From contig NZ_JADBHF010000006.1 of the NCBI RefSeq assembly GCF_017808105.1, positions 62,001 through 126,000 on the forward strand: a stretch of DNA of 64,000 nt, read 5' to 3'. The DNA is from Brevibacterium renqingii. Its GTDB lineage: Bacteria > Actinomycetota > Actinomycetes > Actinomycetales > Brevibacteriaceae. This document shows positions 11,337-21,536 of the stretch, one piece after another (position 1 is the stretch's first letter; each line of letters begins with the position of its first letter). The notes beneath the pieces were generated by a model that saw only the letters and a program-made list of their open reading frames with translations, was not told where the DNA came from and ran no database searches. Position numbers and translations under genes: made by a program.

Positions 11337-11634
11337 TTTCGACGGAACAGAAGCGGCAGAAACCGTTCGCTTCAGCCTGGACCAGGCGACCTACGAACTC
11401 GAACTCTCGACAGAGAATGCCGAAAAGCTCCGTGAGACATTCGCCCCATTCATCGCCAAAGCACGTCGCGTAGCCAATACCGGCGGGCGGGGTCGTCGCG
11501 GCGGTTCGGCCTCAGGACCGAAGCGGGACACAGCGAAGATCCGCGAGTGGGCTCAGAACAACGGCTACCAGCTCGGTGACCGCGGTCGCATCCCGCTCGA
11601 AATCGTCGAAGCCTACGAGGCTGCGGAGAAATAA
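11302..11634 (+). CDS. lsr2: Lsr2 nucleoid-associated protein
   Basis: H-NS-like DNA-bridging protein that silences AT-rich DNA in actinobacteria. The 110-residue product starts MAREMRLVLTDDFDG, the typical beta-rich dimerisation domain, followed by a basic, Gly-rich linker (GGRGRRGGSASG) and a C-terminal helical DNA-binding domain with the RGR hook in LGDRGRIPLEIVEAY. An upstream ATG at 11287 would add five residues, but homologues start at the position chosen. Lsr2 proteins bind AT-rich DNA, and the low-GC patch just upstream is a possible autoregulatory target. A strong terminator follows. Confidence 0.95.
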   Translation: MAREMRLVLTDDFDGTEAAETVRFSLDQATYELELSTENAEKLRETFAPFIAKARRVANTGGRGRRGGSASGPKRDTAKIREWAQNNGYQLGDRGRIPLEIVEAYEAAEK

Positions 11635-11672
11635 GGGTTCGCCTCCGAGCGGCGGAATCATCCGAATAGGTC

Positions 11673-11713
11673 TGAGGGGCCAGCGAAGAAATTCGCTGGC
11701 CCCTCAGTTCTTT
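11673..11713 (+). terminator. rho-independent terminator after lsr2
   Basis: Arms CTGAGGGGCCAGCGAA and TTCGCTGGCCCTCAG pair with a single bulged G around a GAAA loop. TTCTTT follows. It lies about 40 bases after the lsr2 stop. Confidence 0.85.
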
Positions 11714-11889
11714 GTCTATGGATTCATTTCATGAACTGCTGGGGAACAATATGAGGAAATCCGGCGCGGTGACAGAAACACAGGGAACTGCCAGGAATTC
11801 GACGAACGCACCGCGCAGATGCCGCTCGCATATGGCAAATGACACAAGCTATTTCCACGCGCGACAAGGGAGGTTGAGTCCTGGGCCGG

Positions 11890-12090
11890 TATCTGCGGGT
11901 CTGCGACGAAGGAGCCACGGCGACTGTGCGAATGATGTCTGCGGCCACGAGCAGTTCGAGTCCGAGCAGAATCGATCGCCCGAGGACGCCGACGGCGGCG
12001 TCCGGACGAGGCATCCGCGATAGACACGAGCGTGCAGGGCCGGAGCCTGCAGCACAGACCGAAGCGGGGATCCGGGCCACCTCGGCGATC
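11890..12090 (-). pseudogene. decayed DUF1622 membrane protein gene (remnant)
   Basis: On the minus strand, 11981 down to 11898 reads GRSILLGLELLVAADIIRTV, then AVAP. This closely matches the core helix of DUF1622 proteins, which have a G-R-x-[IL]-L-L-G-L-E-x-L-V-A-A-D-I-[IV]-R-T-[VI]-[AT] consensus. The expected upstream RxYR segment (ARVYRGCLVR) is in a different frame, and the expected hydrophobic C-terminal helix is missing. No frame of normal length (about 110-120 residues) is open. I therefore call it a frameshifted and truncated remnant. The rest of the 11714-12206 interval shows no coding signal that I can support. Confidence 0.5.
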
Positions 12091-12206
12091 TGGGCGGAAA
12101 CGAGAAGGTCCTTGTCAGGCCGGTGATGGCGTGCAACGATGACTTCACCCTGTTGATCGGTTCCACGTGATCAATGGCAACCGAACGGACAGCAAGGAGA
12201 GAACGC

Positions 12207-12734
12207 ATGAATGCCACCACCATCATCTGGATAGTCGCAGCAGTCGTCGTAGTTCTGATTGTCGTCGGCATCATTGTCGCGGTGAGCCGGAAGGCCGCTG
12301 CGAAGAAGCGCGAGCATCAGCGTCTGGAGGCGGCGAGGATCCGTCAGGAGACGGCCGAGTCCGAGCACCAGCTGCATGCTCGTGAGGCCGAAGCGGAGCA
12401 GCGTCGGGCAGAAGCCAAACAGGCCGACGCCGACGCGGAGGTGCAGGCCGCCGAAGCCAAGCGCAGACAGGCCGAAGCGGAACGGTTGGACGCCGAAGCC
12501 GCCGAGCGCGACCGCGTGGCGCGTGCCGAGCGTGATGAACAGGAACGCAGGCTCCGTCACGCCGATGACCTCGACCCCGATGTCGACGCGCACGGCAACC
12601 GCAGCAGGACTGCCGACGGACGCACCGAAGCCGGCGGCGCTCGTGCTGCCGACGAGAACAGGCTCGATGATCGCAGCGTCGATCCACAAGCGGGACGGCG
12701 CAGCATCGAGGACCCTGACTCGCCGCGACACTGA
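12207..12734 (+). CDS. membrane-anchored coiled-coil protein
   Basis: A 175-residue protein with a single N-terminal TM helix (TIIWIVAAVVVVLIVVGIIVAV, residues 5-26). It continues with a long Ala/Glu/Arg-rich heptad region (about 30-120) likely to form a coiled coil, and a polar, Asp/Arg-rich disordered tail. The start is the ATG preceded by AAGGAGAG at 12193-12200, in preference to an in-frame ATG at 12174 that has no ribosome-binding site. Function is unknown. The next gene is another tiny membrane protein, and the pair may be transcribed together. Confidence 0.75.
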   Translation: MNATTIIWIVAAVVVVLIVVGIIVAVSRKAAAKKREHQRLEAARIRQETAESEHQLHAREAEAEQRRAEAKQADADAEVQAAEAKRRQAEAERLDAEAAERDRVARAERDEQERRLRHADDLDPDVDAHGNRSRTADGRTEAGGARAADENRLDDRSVDPQAGRRSIEDPDSPRH

Positions 12735-12803
12735 GACTCCGGCAGGATCCGCATCCTGTCGGCGCAGTACCCACCGTCAAACATGGAAGGAAGGGTCAGC
12801 ACA

Positions 12804-12947
12804 ATGGCTTTCATACTCTGGATAATCGCTGCCATACTCGTCATCTCCGGCATCTTCGCGATCTTCCGCAAGCAGATCCTGTGGGGCATCGTCCTCATCG
12901 TGGTCGGCTGCCTCGTGGGGCCGGGCGGAGTCAGTCTCTTCGCCTAG
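12804..12947 (+). CDS. GPGG-motif small membrane protein
   Basis: A 47-residue protein with two hydrophobic helices (FILWIIAAILVISGIFAIF and ILWGIVLIVVGCLV) joined by RKQ, ending in GPGGVSLFA. The terminal GPGG matches a family of very short actinobacterial membrane proteins named for this motif. A GGAAGGAAGG stretch at 12786-12794 supplies the ribosome-binding site. A stem-loop follows the stop. Function is unknown; a stress or membrane-stabilising role would be a guess. Confidence 0.75.
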   Translation: MAFILWIIAAILVISGIFAIFRKQILWGIVLIVVGCLVGPGGVSLFA

Positions 12948-12964
12948 CTCGCGGAAAGTGCGAC

Positions 12965-13000
12965 AGCGTCGCCCCAGCCGGAACAGGCTGGGGCGACGCT
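12965..13000 (+). terminator. stem-loop terminator after the GPGG gene
   Basis: AGCGTCGCCCCAGCC pairs perfectly with GGCTGGGGCGACGCT around a GGAACA loop. The stem is very stable but has no T-run, as is usual in high-GC actinobacteria. The remaining bases to clpC (13001-13246) show no further gene; a TTAGGCTCA at 13209-13217 may hold the clpC -10 element. Confidence 0.75.
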
Positions 13001-13246
13001 CATTCACACGACCTGGCTGGCGCGGCAGGCCGATGCGGGGAGGCCCATCGACTCAGACGGCCTTCTTCTGCCCTGCTGCCTTCGCCGCAAGGAGGCGCTT
13101 CCCACCTTGCGCACAAGGAGGGCGCATCCCGATGGCAATGGAATTTCGCCCATAGCCGAACGGTTTCGGCTGACGGCGAAACGTGCAATAGAACCGCGCT
13201 CATCGTCGTTAGGCTCAGAAGAATAAGAAGACCGAGGAGGATGAAA

Positions 13247-15787
<2,541 letters not shown>

Positions 15788-15798
15788 GCGATAGCGAC

Positions 15799-15845
15799 GA
15801 AAGAGTCCGGGGAGTCGGCCGCTGGCCGGTTCCCCGGACTCTTTC
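15799..15845 (+). terminator. terminator after clpC
   Basis: A perfect 15-bp stem, GAAAGAGTCCGGGGA against TCCCCGGACTCTTTC, starts 12 bases past the clpC stop. Confidence 0.85.
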
Positions 15846-15861
15846 GTATGCTCGCGACGCA

Positions 15862-16464
15862 ATGGTGTTGAATGAGGACATGAGTTCTCATTCTGCCGAA
15901 TTCGATCATGAACGGATCTCCGGAGACCACCATCTCAACCACGAACTTCCAGGTGGGCTCTATCTGCGACGAGCCAGAACCGGCGATGTCAAGGGCATCG
16001 AGGCGCTCGTGGCACCCCTGGCAGGAGAACGGATCCTCCTGGCCAAGGACACGGTGACGTACTTCGAATCGCTGCAGGAATTCTGGCTCGTCGTCGACCC
16101 GCAGCCCGATGGCTCGGAGATCCTTGCCGGCTGCGGGGCATTGCACATCATCTGGGCTGATCTCGCCGAAGCCCGGACGGTCGCGACCTCGCCCGACTAT
16201 CGGGGCAGGGGAGTGGGCAAAGCCATCATCCGCCAGCTGCTCGCCGATGCCCGCGAGATCGGGGTCGATCGCGTGTTCTGCCTGACCTTCGAGACCGCGT
16301 TCTTCGGTTCCCTCGGTTTCGAACCGATCAAAGGCATCCCTGTCTCGCCCGAGGTCTACGTCGAACTCCTGCACTCGACGGACGAAGGCGTGGCGGAGTT
16401 CCTCGACCTGGCGCGGGTCAAACCGAACACCTTGGGCAATTCGCGCATGATCAGGTACCTCTGA
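15862..16464 (+). CDS. argA: amino-acid N-acetyltransferase (ArgA-like GNAT)
   Basis: GNAT enzyme most like the short actinobacterial glutamate N-acetyltransferase (Rv2747), which begins arginine synthesis with acetyl-CoA. Seen: LRRARTGDVKGIEALV at the fold start, the acetyl-CoA loop SPDYRGRGVGKAIIRQLL (about residues 112-129), FCLTFETAFFGSLGF and the family-specific ending VAEFLDLARVKPNTLGNSRM. At 200 residues it has an unusual ~35-residue polar N-terminus. ATG 15862 has no Shine-Dalgarno and follows TATGCT at 15847-15852, so it may be leaderless. ATG 15880 is an alternative. Confidence 0.82.
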   Translation: MVLNEDMSSHSAEFDHERISGDHHLNHELPGGLYLRRARTGDVKGIEALVAPLAGERILLAKDTVTYFESLQEFWLVVDPQPDGSEILAGCGALHIIWADLAEARTVATSPDYRGRGVGKAIIRQLLADAREIGVDRVFCLTFETAFFGSLGFEPIKGIPVSPEVYVELLHSTDEGVAEFLDLARVKPNTLGNSRMIRYL

Positions 16465-16475
16465 CCGAGCGCTCC

Positions 16476-16491
16476 TGCCGTCAGGACGGCA
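16476..16491. terminator. small bidirectional stem-loop between argA and mutY
   Basis: TGCCGT and ACGGCA pair around CAGG between the converging ends of argA and mutY, and reach into the mutY stop codon region. Confidence 0.4.
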
Positions 16492-17521
16492 ACGCCAATC
16501 TGCCGTCGACCTTCCCGGCCAGGCCATCGGCGACGAGATCCGAGATGAGGCGAGCGATTCGTTCCCGGTCCGCGCTGAGTTCGCGCACGCGGGCCACTGC
16601 GGCCGCTGTCGGTTCATCGAGCTCTTCGACGAACTCGGGATCCAGCTCGGTCACCGAGGTGGTGAAGAGGTCGACGCGGACCCCTGCCGGTCGCGCGTCG
16701 GCGGCGTGAGCTGTCTTGAGCACGTCCATGATCGCCCCACGCAGCTGGCGGTCCGTCCCCGTCCACTTCTGAATCTTCGGCTTCGTGGCCGAGGCGGGCC
16801 TGCCCAGCCGGTACCAGGTGCAGATGTCGCGCAGCGGGCAGGCGGCACAGTCAGGGCTGCGTGCTGTGCAGATCAGAGCGCCGAACTCCATCACCCCGGC
16901 GTTCCATCGCACATGGTCGTCCTCGGGAACGAAGCGGGCGGCCCAGTCGGTCTCCTTCCGACCGGGTGAAGCGGTGGGCCGCTCCCTGCCCGCGAAGAGG
17001 CGGACGAGAACCCGTCGCACGTTCGTGTCCAGGACCGTCGTGCGCCTTCCGTGAGCGAAGGAAGCCACCGCCGCGGCAGTGTAGGAGCCGATGCCCGGCA
17101 GCCGTTCGAGTTCCTCGACGGTCGTGGGAAGCACATTGTCGAGGTCCTCGGCGATGACACGAGCGGCCTCCTGCAGCCTCAGCGCCCTGCGCGGGTACCC
17201 CAAGCGGCCCCACCGATGGAGGACGTCGGCGGTCGGAGCCGCGGCGAGGTCGGCAGGGGTCGGCCACGCTTCCATCCACTCCCGCCAGCGCGGCTCGACC
17301 CGGGCCACGGGCGTCTGCTGAGACATGATCTCGCTGACGAGCACAGCCCAGGCGCTGGTGTCCGCCTCTCGCCACGGAAGGTCGCGAGCAGCTGAGGAGA
17401 ACCAGGAGGTGATCGTCGTCTGCACGCGTCGCACCAGCGGTTCGGCGACCTCGGGAAAAGGAGCGGCAGATCGGTGCGCATTCGATTCGAGACCGACTCG
17501 GTGTGTCATTTGGTTGCTCAT
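16481..17521 (-). CDS. mutY: A/G-specific adenine glycosylase
   Basis: Removes adenine mispaired with 8-oxoguanine. In the 346-residue product the catalytic Glu is E64 (VSEIMSQQT), the helix-hairpin-helix is LPGIGSYTAAAV (about 141-152), and the catalytic Asp is D165 (VLDTNVRR). The iron-sulfur cysteines are C218, C225, C228 and C234 with the expected C-X6-C-X2-C-X5-C spacing. The start is ATG 17521; ATG 17509 is an alternative. The C-terminus carries no clear NUDT1-like recognition domain, as in other short actinobacterial MutY. In M. tuberculosis disA lies between mutY and radA, but here it is absent. Confidence 0.93.
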   Translation of the reverse strand: MSNQMTHRVGLESNAHRSAAPFPEVAEPLVRRVQTTITSWFSSAARDLPWREADTSAWAVLVSEIMSQQTPVARVEPRWREWMEAWPTPADLAAAPTADVLHRWGRLGYPRRALRLQEAARVIAEDLDNVLPTTVEELERLPGIGSYTAAAVASFAHGRRTTVLDTNVRRVLVRLFAGRERPTASPGRKETDWAARFVPEDDHVRWNAGVMEFGALICTARSPDCAACPLRDICTWYRLGRPASATKPKIQKWTGTDRQLRGAIMDVLKTAHAADARPAGVRVDLFTTSVTELDPEFVEELDEPTAAAVARVRELSADRERIARLISDLVADGLAGKVDGRLALPS

Positions 17522-17532
17522 TCGCAATTGCC

Positions 17533-17538
17533 TAGGCT
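17533..17538 (+). promoter_or_regulatory. -10 element, leaderless start at 17546
   Basis: TAGGCT ends seven bases before the ATG of the membrane-anchored protein. It sits in the 24-base gap between the divergent starts of mutY and that gene. Confidence 0.6.
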
Positions 17539-17545
17539 CAAAGCG

Positions 17546-18370
17546 ATGACTCCTTCCAATCGCGGTTCGCAGCCGAAGAGAGCTGCGGGGCAGCCTCGCC
17601 AGTCTAGCGGGAAGCTGCCTGCTCACGTTTACCGCAGACGCCGCATCACCTTGGGCGTACTCAGCCTCGTCGTCCTCGGGCTGTTGGTGCTGGGCATCGT
17701 CGGCATCGCCAAAGCCATCGGCGGCAGCGGAGGAGATGGAGACGAGGTCACCGCAGAGCCGGAGAAACAGTCCGAAAGCACCACGGCGGCTCCGGTGCCG
17801 GACAAGAAGGCTGCGAGCGGAAGATGTCCCGAGGACAAGATCGCCCTCAAAGCGAAAGTCGATCCGAAATCCGTGAAGGACGGGCAGAAACCCGAGTTCG
17901 GCATGGTCATCGAGAACAAGCACACCGCGACCTGTCTCATCGAGGTCGGAACCAAGCAGCAGGAGTTCGTCGTCGAGAAGGACGGCGACGTCGTCTGGTC
18001 GTCGAAGTACTGTGCGGCGTCGAAGGACGAGAACGCGGAAGTCTCAACCGAGTTCGCACCGCACTCGGAGAAGACCGCGAAGCTCAAGTGGAACCGGATC
18101 CCGGTCGACAAGAACTGCAATCGGAAGGATGACGACTTCGCGCCGGGCGAATACGATCTCATCGTCAAGCTCGATGACAAGGAGAGCAAGCCGACGACGT
18201 TCGAGCTTGAGAAGGACGCTGCCGCGAAGGCCGAGGAGAAGAAGGCCGAAGAGGAGGAGTCTGAGAAGAAGGACTCTTCTGAGGAGGAGTCCGGGGAGAA
18301 GGACGGCTCCGAGGAGAAGCCCTCGGAGGGTGAGCCGCAGGACCAGGAGTCAGAGGGCTCGCAGAACTGA
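17546..18370 (+). CDS. membrane-anchored extracytoplasmic protein, unknown function
   Basis: A 274-residue protein with a basic cytoplasmic start, one TM helix (TLGVLSLVVLGLLVLGIVGIA, about 34-54), a Gly/Glu linker, and an extracytoplasmic beta-rich domain (about 90-225). The domain has four cysteines (GRCPED, ATCLIE, KYCAAS and KNCNRK) that could form two disulfides. The final ~50 residues are almost wholly Glu/Lys/Ser/Asp. I do not recognise the family. ATG 17546 is preferred to the longer upstream frame because that would overlap the divergent mutY start and lacks a TM-proximal fit. Confidence 0.75.
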   Translation: MTPSNRGSQPKRAAGQPRQSSGKLPAHVYRRRRITLGVLSLVVLGLLVLGIVGIAKAIGGSGGDGDEVTAEPEKQSESTTAAPVPDKKAASGRCPEDKIALKAKVDPKSVKDGQKPEFGMVIENKHTATCLIEVGTKQQEFVVEKDGDVVWSSKYCAASKDENAEVSTEFAPHSEKTAKLKWNRIPVDKNCNRKDDDFAPGEYDLIVKLDDKESKPTTFELEKDAAAKAEEKKAEEEESEKKDSSEEESGEKDGSEEKPSEGEPQDQESEGSQN

Positions 18371-18395
18371 GTCCGTTGGACCGGAGGACGGCAGG

Positions 18396-18788
18396 TCAGG
18401 CTCCGCGGTAGGAGCCCACGCCCCAGGAATTGCCGTCATGGTCGCGGAAGTCGAACTCCCGTCCGCCGTAGTCCTGCGTCGCCACAGGTCGGACGATCGC
18501 ATGCCCCATATCGACGATCTCCTGATAGAGACGATCGACTTCGCGTTCGGTGTCGACGACGACGTAGATCGAGCTGCCGCCGACCGCGTCGAGTGCTGAC
18601 CCGTCGTTGCGGACGGACCCGAACATGATCCCACCGGTATCACCGAGCGCGTATTCGGCATGCTCGACGAGTTCGGGATCCTGTTCATTGCGGATCACCA
18701 CACGCTCAGTGAACCCGAGCGTGACCAGCAGAGCGATCGTCGCTGCCGCATCCGTGGTCCTCATTGCCGGAAAAACTGTCGTGGTCAT
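18396..18788 (-). CDS. VOC (glyoxalase/bleomycin-resistance fold) protein
   Basis: A 130-residue protein with two beta-alpha-beta-beta-beta units of the vicinal oxygen chelate fold. Seen: the opening TVFPAMRTTDAAATIALLVTLGF, a central GSSIYVVVDTEREVDRLYQEI, and the closing GGREFDFRDHDGNSWGVGSY, typical of these proteins. Activity could be dioxygenase-, isomerase- or binding-type. It stands alone between the membrane-anchored protein and radA. Confidence 0.8.
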   Translation of the reverse strand: MTTTVFPAMRTTDAAATIALLVTLGFTERVVIRNEQDPELVEHAEYALGDTGGIMFGSVRNDGSALDAVGGSSIYVVVDTEREVDRLYQEIVDMGHAIVRPVATQDYGGREFDFRDHDGNSWGVGSYRGA

Positions 18789-18840
18789 GACTCAAGGATG
18801 CTCCATTTTCGTCCGAAAGTCCCGAACTTCCTCGAGACGT

Positions 18841-20187
18841 TCAGCTCTTCAGCAGGATCTCGACCGCCTCAGCGATATGCTCGCATCCCTTCACTTTCAT
18901 GTCCTGCGGCGTGGCCACATTGCTCATGGCGCCCTTGGCCACGATGGCGTGGGTGATGCCCAGACGCTTGGCTTCGTTGAGGCGCTGGCCGAGGTTGGGG
19001 ACGTTGCGGATCTCTCCGGACAGGCTGATCTCGCCGATGCCCACGAACCTCTTGGCCAGAGGCCTGCCCATGACGGCCGAGGCCAGGGACAGACAGATGG
19101 CGAGGTCGCTGGCCGGTTCCGCCAGTTTCGCACCGCCGACCGTGGCGGTGAAGACATCGCTCTTGGACAGATTGGAATTCGGGATGTTCTGACTGAGCAC
19201 GGCCAGCATCATCGCCACTCGTGAGGAATCGACCCCGGACACGGACCGGCGCGACTGGCCACCGGCGGACTCGGTGACCAGAGATTGGACCTCGACCAGC
19301 AATGGGCGTTTGCCCTCCTGGGTGACGGTCAGGCAGGTTCCCGGCGGATTCGCTCCGCTGCGGGAGAGGAAGAGCCCGGACGGGTCCTCGAGGCTCTTGA
19401 TCCCGTTCTCCTCCATATCGAAGCAGCCCACGTCGTCCGTGGGACCGAAGCGGTTCTTCACCGCCCGCAGCATGCGCAGACGCGAATGCCGCTCGCCTTC
19501 GAAGGTGCACACGACGTCGACGAGGTGTTCGAGGAGCCGCGGTCCGGCGATGGTGCCGTCCTTCGTGATGTGGCCGACGAGCACAGTGGGCAGAGATTTG
19601 GCCTTCGCCTCCCTGATGAGGGCTGCGGCGACCTCGCGGACTTGGGTGACTCCGCCGGGCACCCCTTCGACCTCGGAAGACGCCAGTGTCTGGATCGAAT
19701 CGACGATGAGCAGCTCGGGCTCCTCCGCCTCGATCATGCCCAGGACCGAACCGAGATCGGTCTCTGCGGCCAGCAGGAGAGAATCTGCCAAGGCATTGAT
19801 CCGTTCGGCCCGCAGTCTGACCTGTCCGGCTGATTCCTCACCGGTGACGTAGAGGACTTTGGCTCCGAACATCGCTGTCTTCGCGGCCACATCGAGCAGC
19901 AGCGTCGACTTGCCGACTCCCGGTTCTCCGGAGAGCAGGACGACCGCGCCGGGCACGATCCCACCGCCGAGCACCCGATCGAGTTCGGGGACGAAAGTGG
20001 ACTTCGCCTGAGCCAGGGTGGAGTCGATCTCGTTGATCGGCTTCGCTCCGCTGGACTTCTTGACCTTGGTCTTCACCTTCGACGAGCTCGCGCCCTTCTC
20101 CTCAAGGGTGCCCCAGGCCTGGCATTCGGGGCAGCGTCCGAGCCATTTGACCGTCGAATAGCCGCATTCGGTGCAGGTGAAAGACAT
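18841..20187 (-). CDS. radA: DNA repair protein RadA
   Basis: RecA-like branch-migration helicase of recombinational repair. The 448-residue protein has the N-terminal zinc finger (C5, C8, C19, C22), Walker A GEPGVGKS at 87-94, the RadA-specific KNRFG at 244-248, and a C-terminal Lon-like domain. The start ATG is six bases after CAGAAT, close to a TAGAAT -10 box, and has no Shine-Dalgarno, so leaderless translation is likely. Its usual partner disA is not next to it. Confidence 0.96.
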   Translation of the reverse strand: MSFTCTECGYSTVKWLGRCPECQAWGTLEEKGASSSKVKTKVKKSSGAKPINEIDSTLAQAKSTFVPELDRVLGGGIVPGAVVLLSGEPGVGKSTLLLDVAAKTAMFGAKVLYVTGEESAGQVRLRAERINALADSLLLAAETDLGSVLGMIEAEEPELLIVDSIQTLASSEVEGVPGGVTQVREVAAALIREAKAKSLPTVLVGHITKDGTIAGPRLLEHLVDVVCTFEGERHSRLRMLRAVKNRFGPTDDVGCFDMEENGIKSLEDPSGLFLSRSGANPPGTCLTVTQEGKRPLLVEVQSLVTESAGGQSRRSVSGVDSSRVAMMLAVLSQNIPNSNLSKSDVFTATVGGAKLAEPASDLAICLSLASAVMGRPLAKRFVGIGEISLSGEIRNVPNLGQRLNEAKRLGITHAIVAKGAMSNVATPQDMKVKGCEHIAEAVEILLKS

Positions 20188-20232
20188 ACCGCAATTCTGG
20201 CATGAGCAGCTGACACAGGGGGTGGGGAAGCG

Positions 20233-20269
20233 GAAGGGCGCTCGACGACGAGATCGTCGGGCGCCCTTC
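20233..20269 (-). terminator. terminator after map
   Basis: GAAGGGCGC pairs with GCGCCCTTC, with an inner CGACGA/TCGTCG stem extending it. It lies 21 bases past the map stop, between map and the radA start. Confidence 0.75.
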
Positions 20270-20289
20270 GCGAGGAGTGCGGCAGCCGG

Positions 20290-21057
20290 TCAGTCGACGG
20301 TGGTGAGGACTCTGGGACCGTCCTCGGTGATGGCGATCGTGTTCTCCGAATGCGCGCCGTTCGAGCCGTCGGCCAGGCGCAGCGTCCAGCCGTCCTTGTC
20401 GACGGTGAGCTTCTTCGAGGTGAACGACCACCAGGGTTCGATCGCCAGTGTCAGGCCCGGTTTGAGCACGAGTCCGCGACCGCCCTTGCCCCGATTGGGA
20501 ACATGCGGATCCTCGTGCATCGTGTGCCCGAGGCCATGACCGCCGAAGTCGAGATTGACCGGGATGCGCTGAGCATCGGCGATATCTCCGATGGCTTTCG
20601 AGATGTCGCCGAGGCGGTTGCCCGCCTGCGCCGCACCGATGCCCGCTTCGAGGCCGGCCCAGGTGGAGTCGATGAGACGCTGGTCCTCGTCGCGGCCGTC
20701 GCCGACGACGACGGAGCGGGCGGCGTCGGCGACCCACCCGTCGATGGACACCGCGAAGTCGAGAGTCAGGACGTCGCCGTCCTTCATCACATAGCTGTGC
20801 GGTTTGCCGTGGAGGACCCCGTCGTTGACAGACAGGCAGATGACATTGCGGAAAGGGCCCGAACCGAAGGACGGTGCGTAGTCCCAATAGCAGGACTTCG
20901 CACCGGCGTCTTCGATGAGCTTCCGGGCCCGCTTCTCCAGGTGCATGATGTCCATACCGGGTTCTGCGATCGAGGTCAGCTCCGCCAAGGTCTTCGCGAC
21001 GAAACGGCCGGTCACCGCCATCTTGTCGATCTCGGCAGGCGTCTTCAGCTCAATCAC
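20290..21057 (-). CDS. map: methionine aminopeptidase, type I
   Basis: Removes N-terminal methionine from nascent proteins. Predicted metal ligands D100, D111, H174, E207 and E238 stand at the spacing known from E. coli MetAP (each shifted by three). H178 in GHGLGH and the NVICLSVNDGVLHG segment are also present. The 255-residue product has no N-terminal zinc finger extension. The start is GTG, preceded by AAGGAG. It is a single gene ended by its own stem-loop. Confidence 0.95.
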   Translation of the reverse strand: MIELKTPAEIDKMAVTGRFVAKTLAELTSIAEPGMDIMHLEKRARKLIEDAGAKSCYWDYAPSFGSGPFRNVICLSVNDGVLHGKPHSYVMKDGDVLTLDFAVSIDGWVADAARSVVVGDGRDEDQRLIDSTWAGLEAGIGAAQAGNRLGDISKAIGDIADAQRIPVNLDFGGHGLGHTMHEDPHVPNRGKGGRGLVLKPGLTLAIEPWWSFTSKKLTVDKDGWTLRLADGSNGAHSENTIAITEDGPRVLTTVD

Positions 21058-21210
21058 AGGGGTTCTCCTTCGGCAGGGCTCGGGGCTTCGACATCGATTT
21101 TAGTCCCTGGCCCGGCCGTGGTCGCGGGTGCATCCGGTTCTGTGAGCGGAATGACGCGGCAGACGCTTCCCGAGCCGCTTCGCTCATTCGCAGGAGGGCT
21201 TGTCCAAAAG

Positions 21211-21216
21211 TAGGCT
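21211..21216 (+). promoter_or_regulatory. -10 element, leaderless start at 21224
   Basis: TAGGCT followed by a seven-base gap and ATG, with no ribosome-binding site. Confidence 0.6.
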
Positions 21217-21223
21217 TGAGGCC

Positions 21224-21436
21224 ATGGGAAACATCATCGCGGCTTTCGCTCTCGGCATGTCATTCGCGCTGGCGGTGACCTCGGGAGCCGATCTCCTGCA
21301 CGAAGGCGACCGAGAGTGGATGCTCTGGCTGTGCTTCTTCGCGCCGCTCGCTCTGATCGGTTTTGCCGCCCAGCTCATCGAATTTAGGAAGAAGCAGAGG
21401 AAACGAGCATCGGCCGAGGGCGCTCCCAGAGCGTAG
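21224..21436 (+). CDS. small two-helix membrane protein, unknown function
   Basis: A 70-residue protein with two hydrophobic helices (NIIAAFALGMSFALAVTSGA and WMLWLCFFAPLALIGFAAQL) and a basic tail (EFRKKQRKRASAEG). The start follows a leaderless-type -10 box, which supports expression. No family recognised. It converges on the aldehyde dehydrogenase gene, and a long inverted repeat separates the two ends. Confidence 0.6.
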   Translation: MGNIIAAFALGMSFALAVTSGADLLHEGDREWMLWLCFFAPLALIGFAAQLIEFRKKQRKRASAEGAPRA

Positions 21437-21449
21437 CGCCGGACGCATA

Positions 21450-21521
21450 CGCTCGCTCAAGGGCGAGCTCAGAAATGTGGCTTTCGACGGCGATACATCC
21501 GAGCCCGCCCTTGAGCGAGCG
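21450..21521. terminator. 16-bp inverted repeat between converging genes
   Basis: CGCTCGCTCAAGGGCG (21450-21465) and CGCCCTTGAGCGAGCG (21506-21521) are perfect reverse complements separated by 40 bases. Placed between converging stop codons, it most likely ends transcription from both sides. Confidence 0.65.
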
Positions 21522-21536
21522 GCAGGAGCCCGAGGG

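Noticed and set aside
12171..12731. Minus-strand frame opposite the coiled-coil gene
   Set aside because: The plus-strand gene has a strong ribosome-binding site, TM anchor and heptad pattern; the opposite frame is its mirror.
13140..13240. ClgR or HspR/CIRCE operator before clpC
   Set aside because: No exact CGC-Y-N-A-N-R-GCG, HAIR or CIRCE match; the nearest sequence (CGGCTGACGGCG) has the wrong spacing.
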